Below are positions 45,894 through 45,983 of a stretch of DNA of 45,983 bases, one piece after another. The position numbers and the translations under genes were made by a program. Under the pieces are notes generated by a model. That model was not told where the DNA came from. It saw only the letters and a list, made by a program, of their open reading frames with translations, and did no database searches. Each line of letters opens with the position of its first letter. The first letter of the stretch is position 1. The stretch is from Xylanibacter caecicola (lineage in GTDB: Bacteria > Bacteroidota > Bacteroidia > Bacteroidales > Bacteroidaceae): the NCBI RefSeq assembly GCF_013166515.1, contig NZ_JABKKJ010000019.1, forward strand, positions 1 through 45,983, read 5' to 3'.

Positions 45894-45983
45894 TTGCAAG
45901 TAATGTAAAAACTCAGTACTTTTGCATCCGCTTTTGAGGCTTACGCCTTTTGGAGCGAATAGAGAAAGAGTTCTTTGAAAGAG
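45894..45983 (+). promoter_or_regulatory. rRNA operon promoter and leader (16S beyond edge)
   Basis: TTG at 45894-45896, a 20-base spacer and TACTTTTG at 45917-45924 predict a start near 45931. The leader has a CCGCTTTTGAGGC/GCCTTTTGGAGCG-like hairpin and ends with GAGTTCTTTGAAAGAG, a boxA-like sequence usual before 16S rRNA in Bacteroidetes. The window stops there, so the rRNA gene itself is not seen. Confidence 0.7.

Overview
The window looks like a chromosomal segment from a Bacteroidales bacterium, most likely the Prevotella group (family Prevotellaceae). The reasons are: repeated matches to the Bacteroidetes promoter pattern (TTTG or TTG, 19-20 bases, then TAnnTTTG); secreted proteins ending in short C-terminal sorting-type domains of the 'GIYI.NGRK' kind; a NigD-like lipoprotein; an ECF sigma factor/anti-sigma pair; and many short hairpin repeats between genes. 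The genus is inference. No prophage, CRISPR array or intact insertion sequence was seen.

Layout. 1-2,000: two leftward envelope genes (a lipoprotein and a small outer-membrane beta-barrel). 2,000-3,000: no protein gene, but a candidate leftward small RNA with its own promoter and terminator, and a palindromic repeat. 3-5.5 kb: a rightward glycosyltransferase pair and a secreted Cys/Lys-rich peptide. 5.6-10.9 kb: leftward housekeeping genes (M23/LysM peptidase, recG, ispD, a DJ-1 family protein, pdxJ). 11.2-13.9 kb: rightward nadK and an ABC exporter. 14.2-16.9 kb: a secreted pectate-lyase-like protein. 17-19.5 kb: a leftward secreted surface protein, split by a frameshift in a homopolymer, with a 64-aa acidic peptide behind it. 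20.3-25.2 kb: purL followed by two half-size chromate-transporter genes. 25.3-29 kb: an MFS exporter and a sigma/anti-sigma/secreted protein/outer-membrane protein operon.

29.4-31.6 kb: folP overlapping the diadenylate cyclase cdaA, then a small GNAT-like protein. 31.6-35.6 kb, leftward: an LpxH-type hydrolase, a DUF59 protein, a 66-bp promoter-bearing tandem repeat, radC, a membrane glycosyltransferase and efp. 35.8-41.9 kb, rightward: rpmH, a PASTA protein, rluD, ddl, an acyltransferase, a NigD-like lipoprotein and a Gate-domain membrane protein. 42-44.5 kb, leftward: a second surface protein followed by a second acidic small peptide. 44.8-46 kb: a repeat-rich gap ending in what looks like an rRNA operon promoter and leader, so 16S rRNA probably starts just past the right edge.

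The most interesting items are the twice-occurring pair 'large secreted protein + acidic peptide starting YI.P..EII and ending Y.IW(E/D)D', the candidate small RNA at 2338-2511, the Cys-rich secreted peptide, the possibly phase-variable homopolymer frameshift, and three families of non-coding repeats scattered or arrayed between genes.
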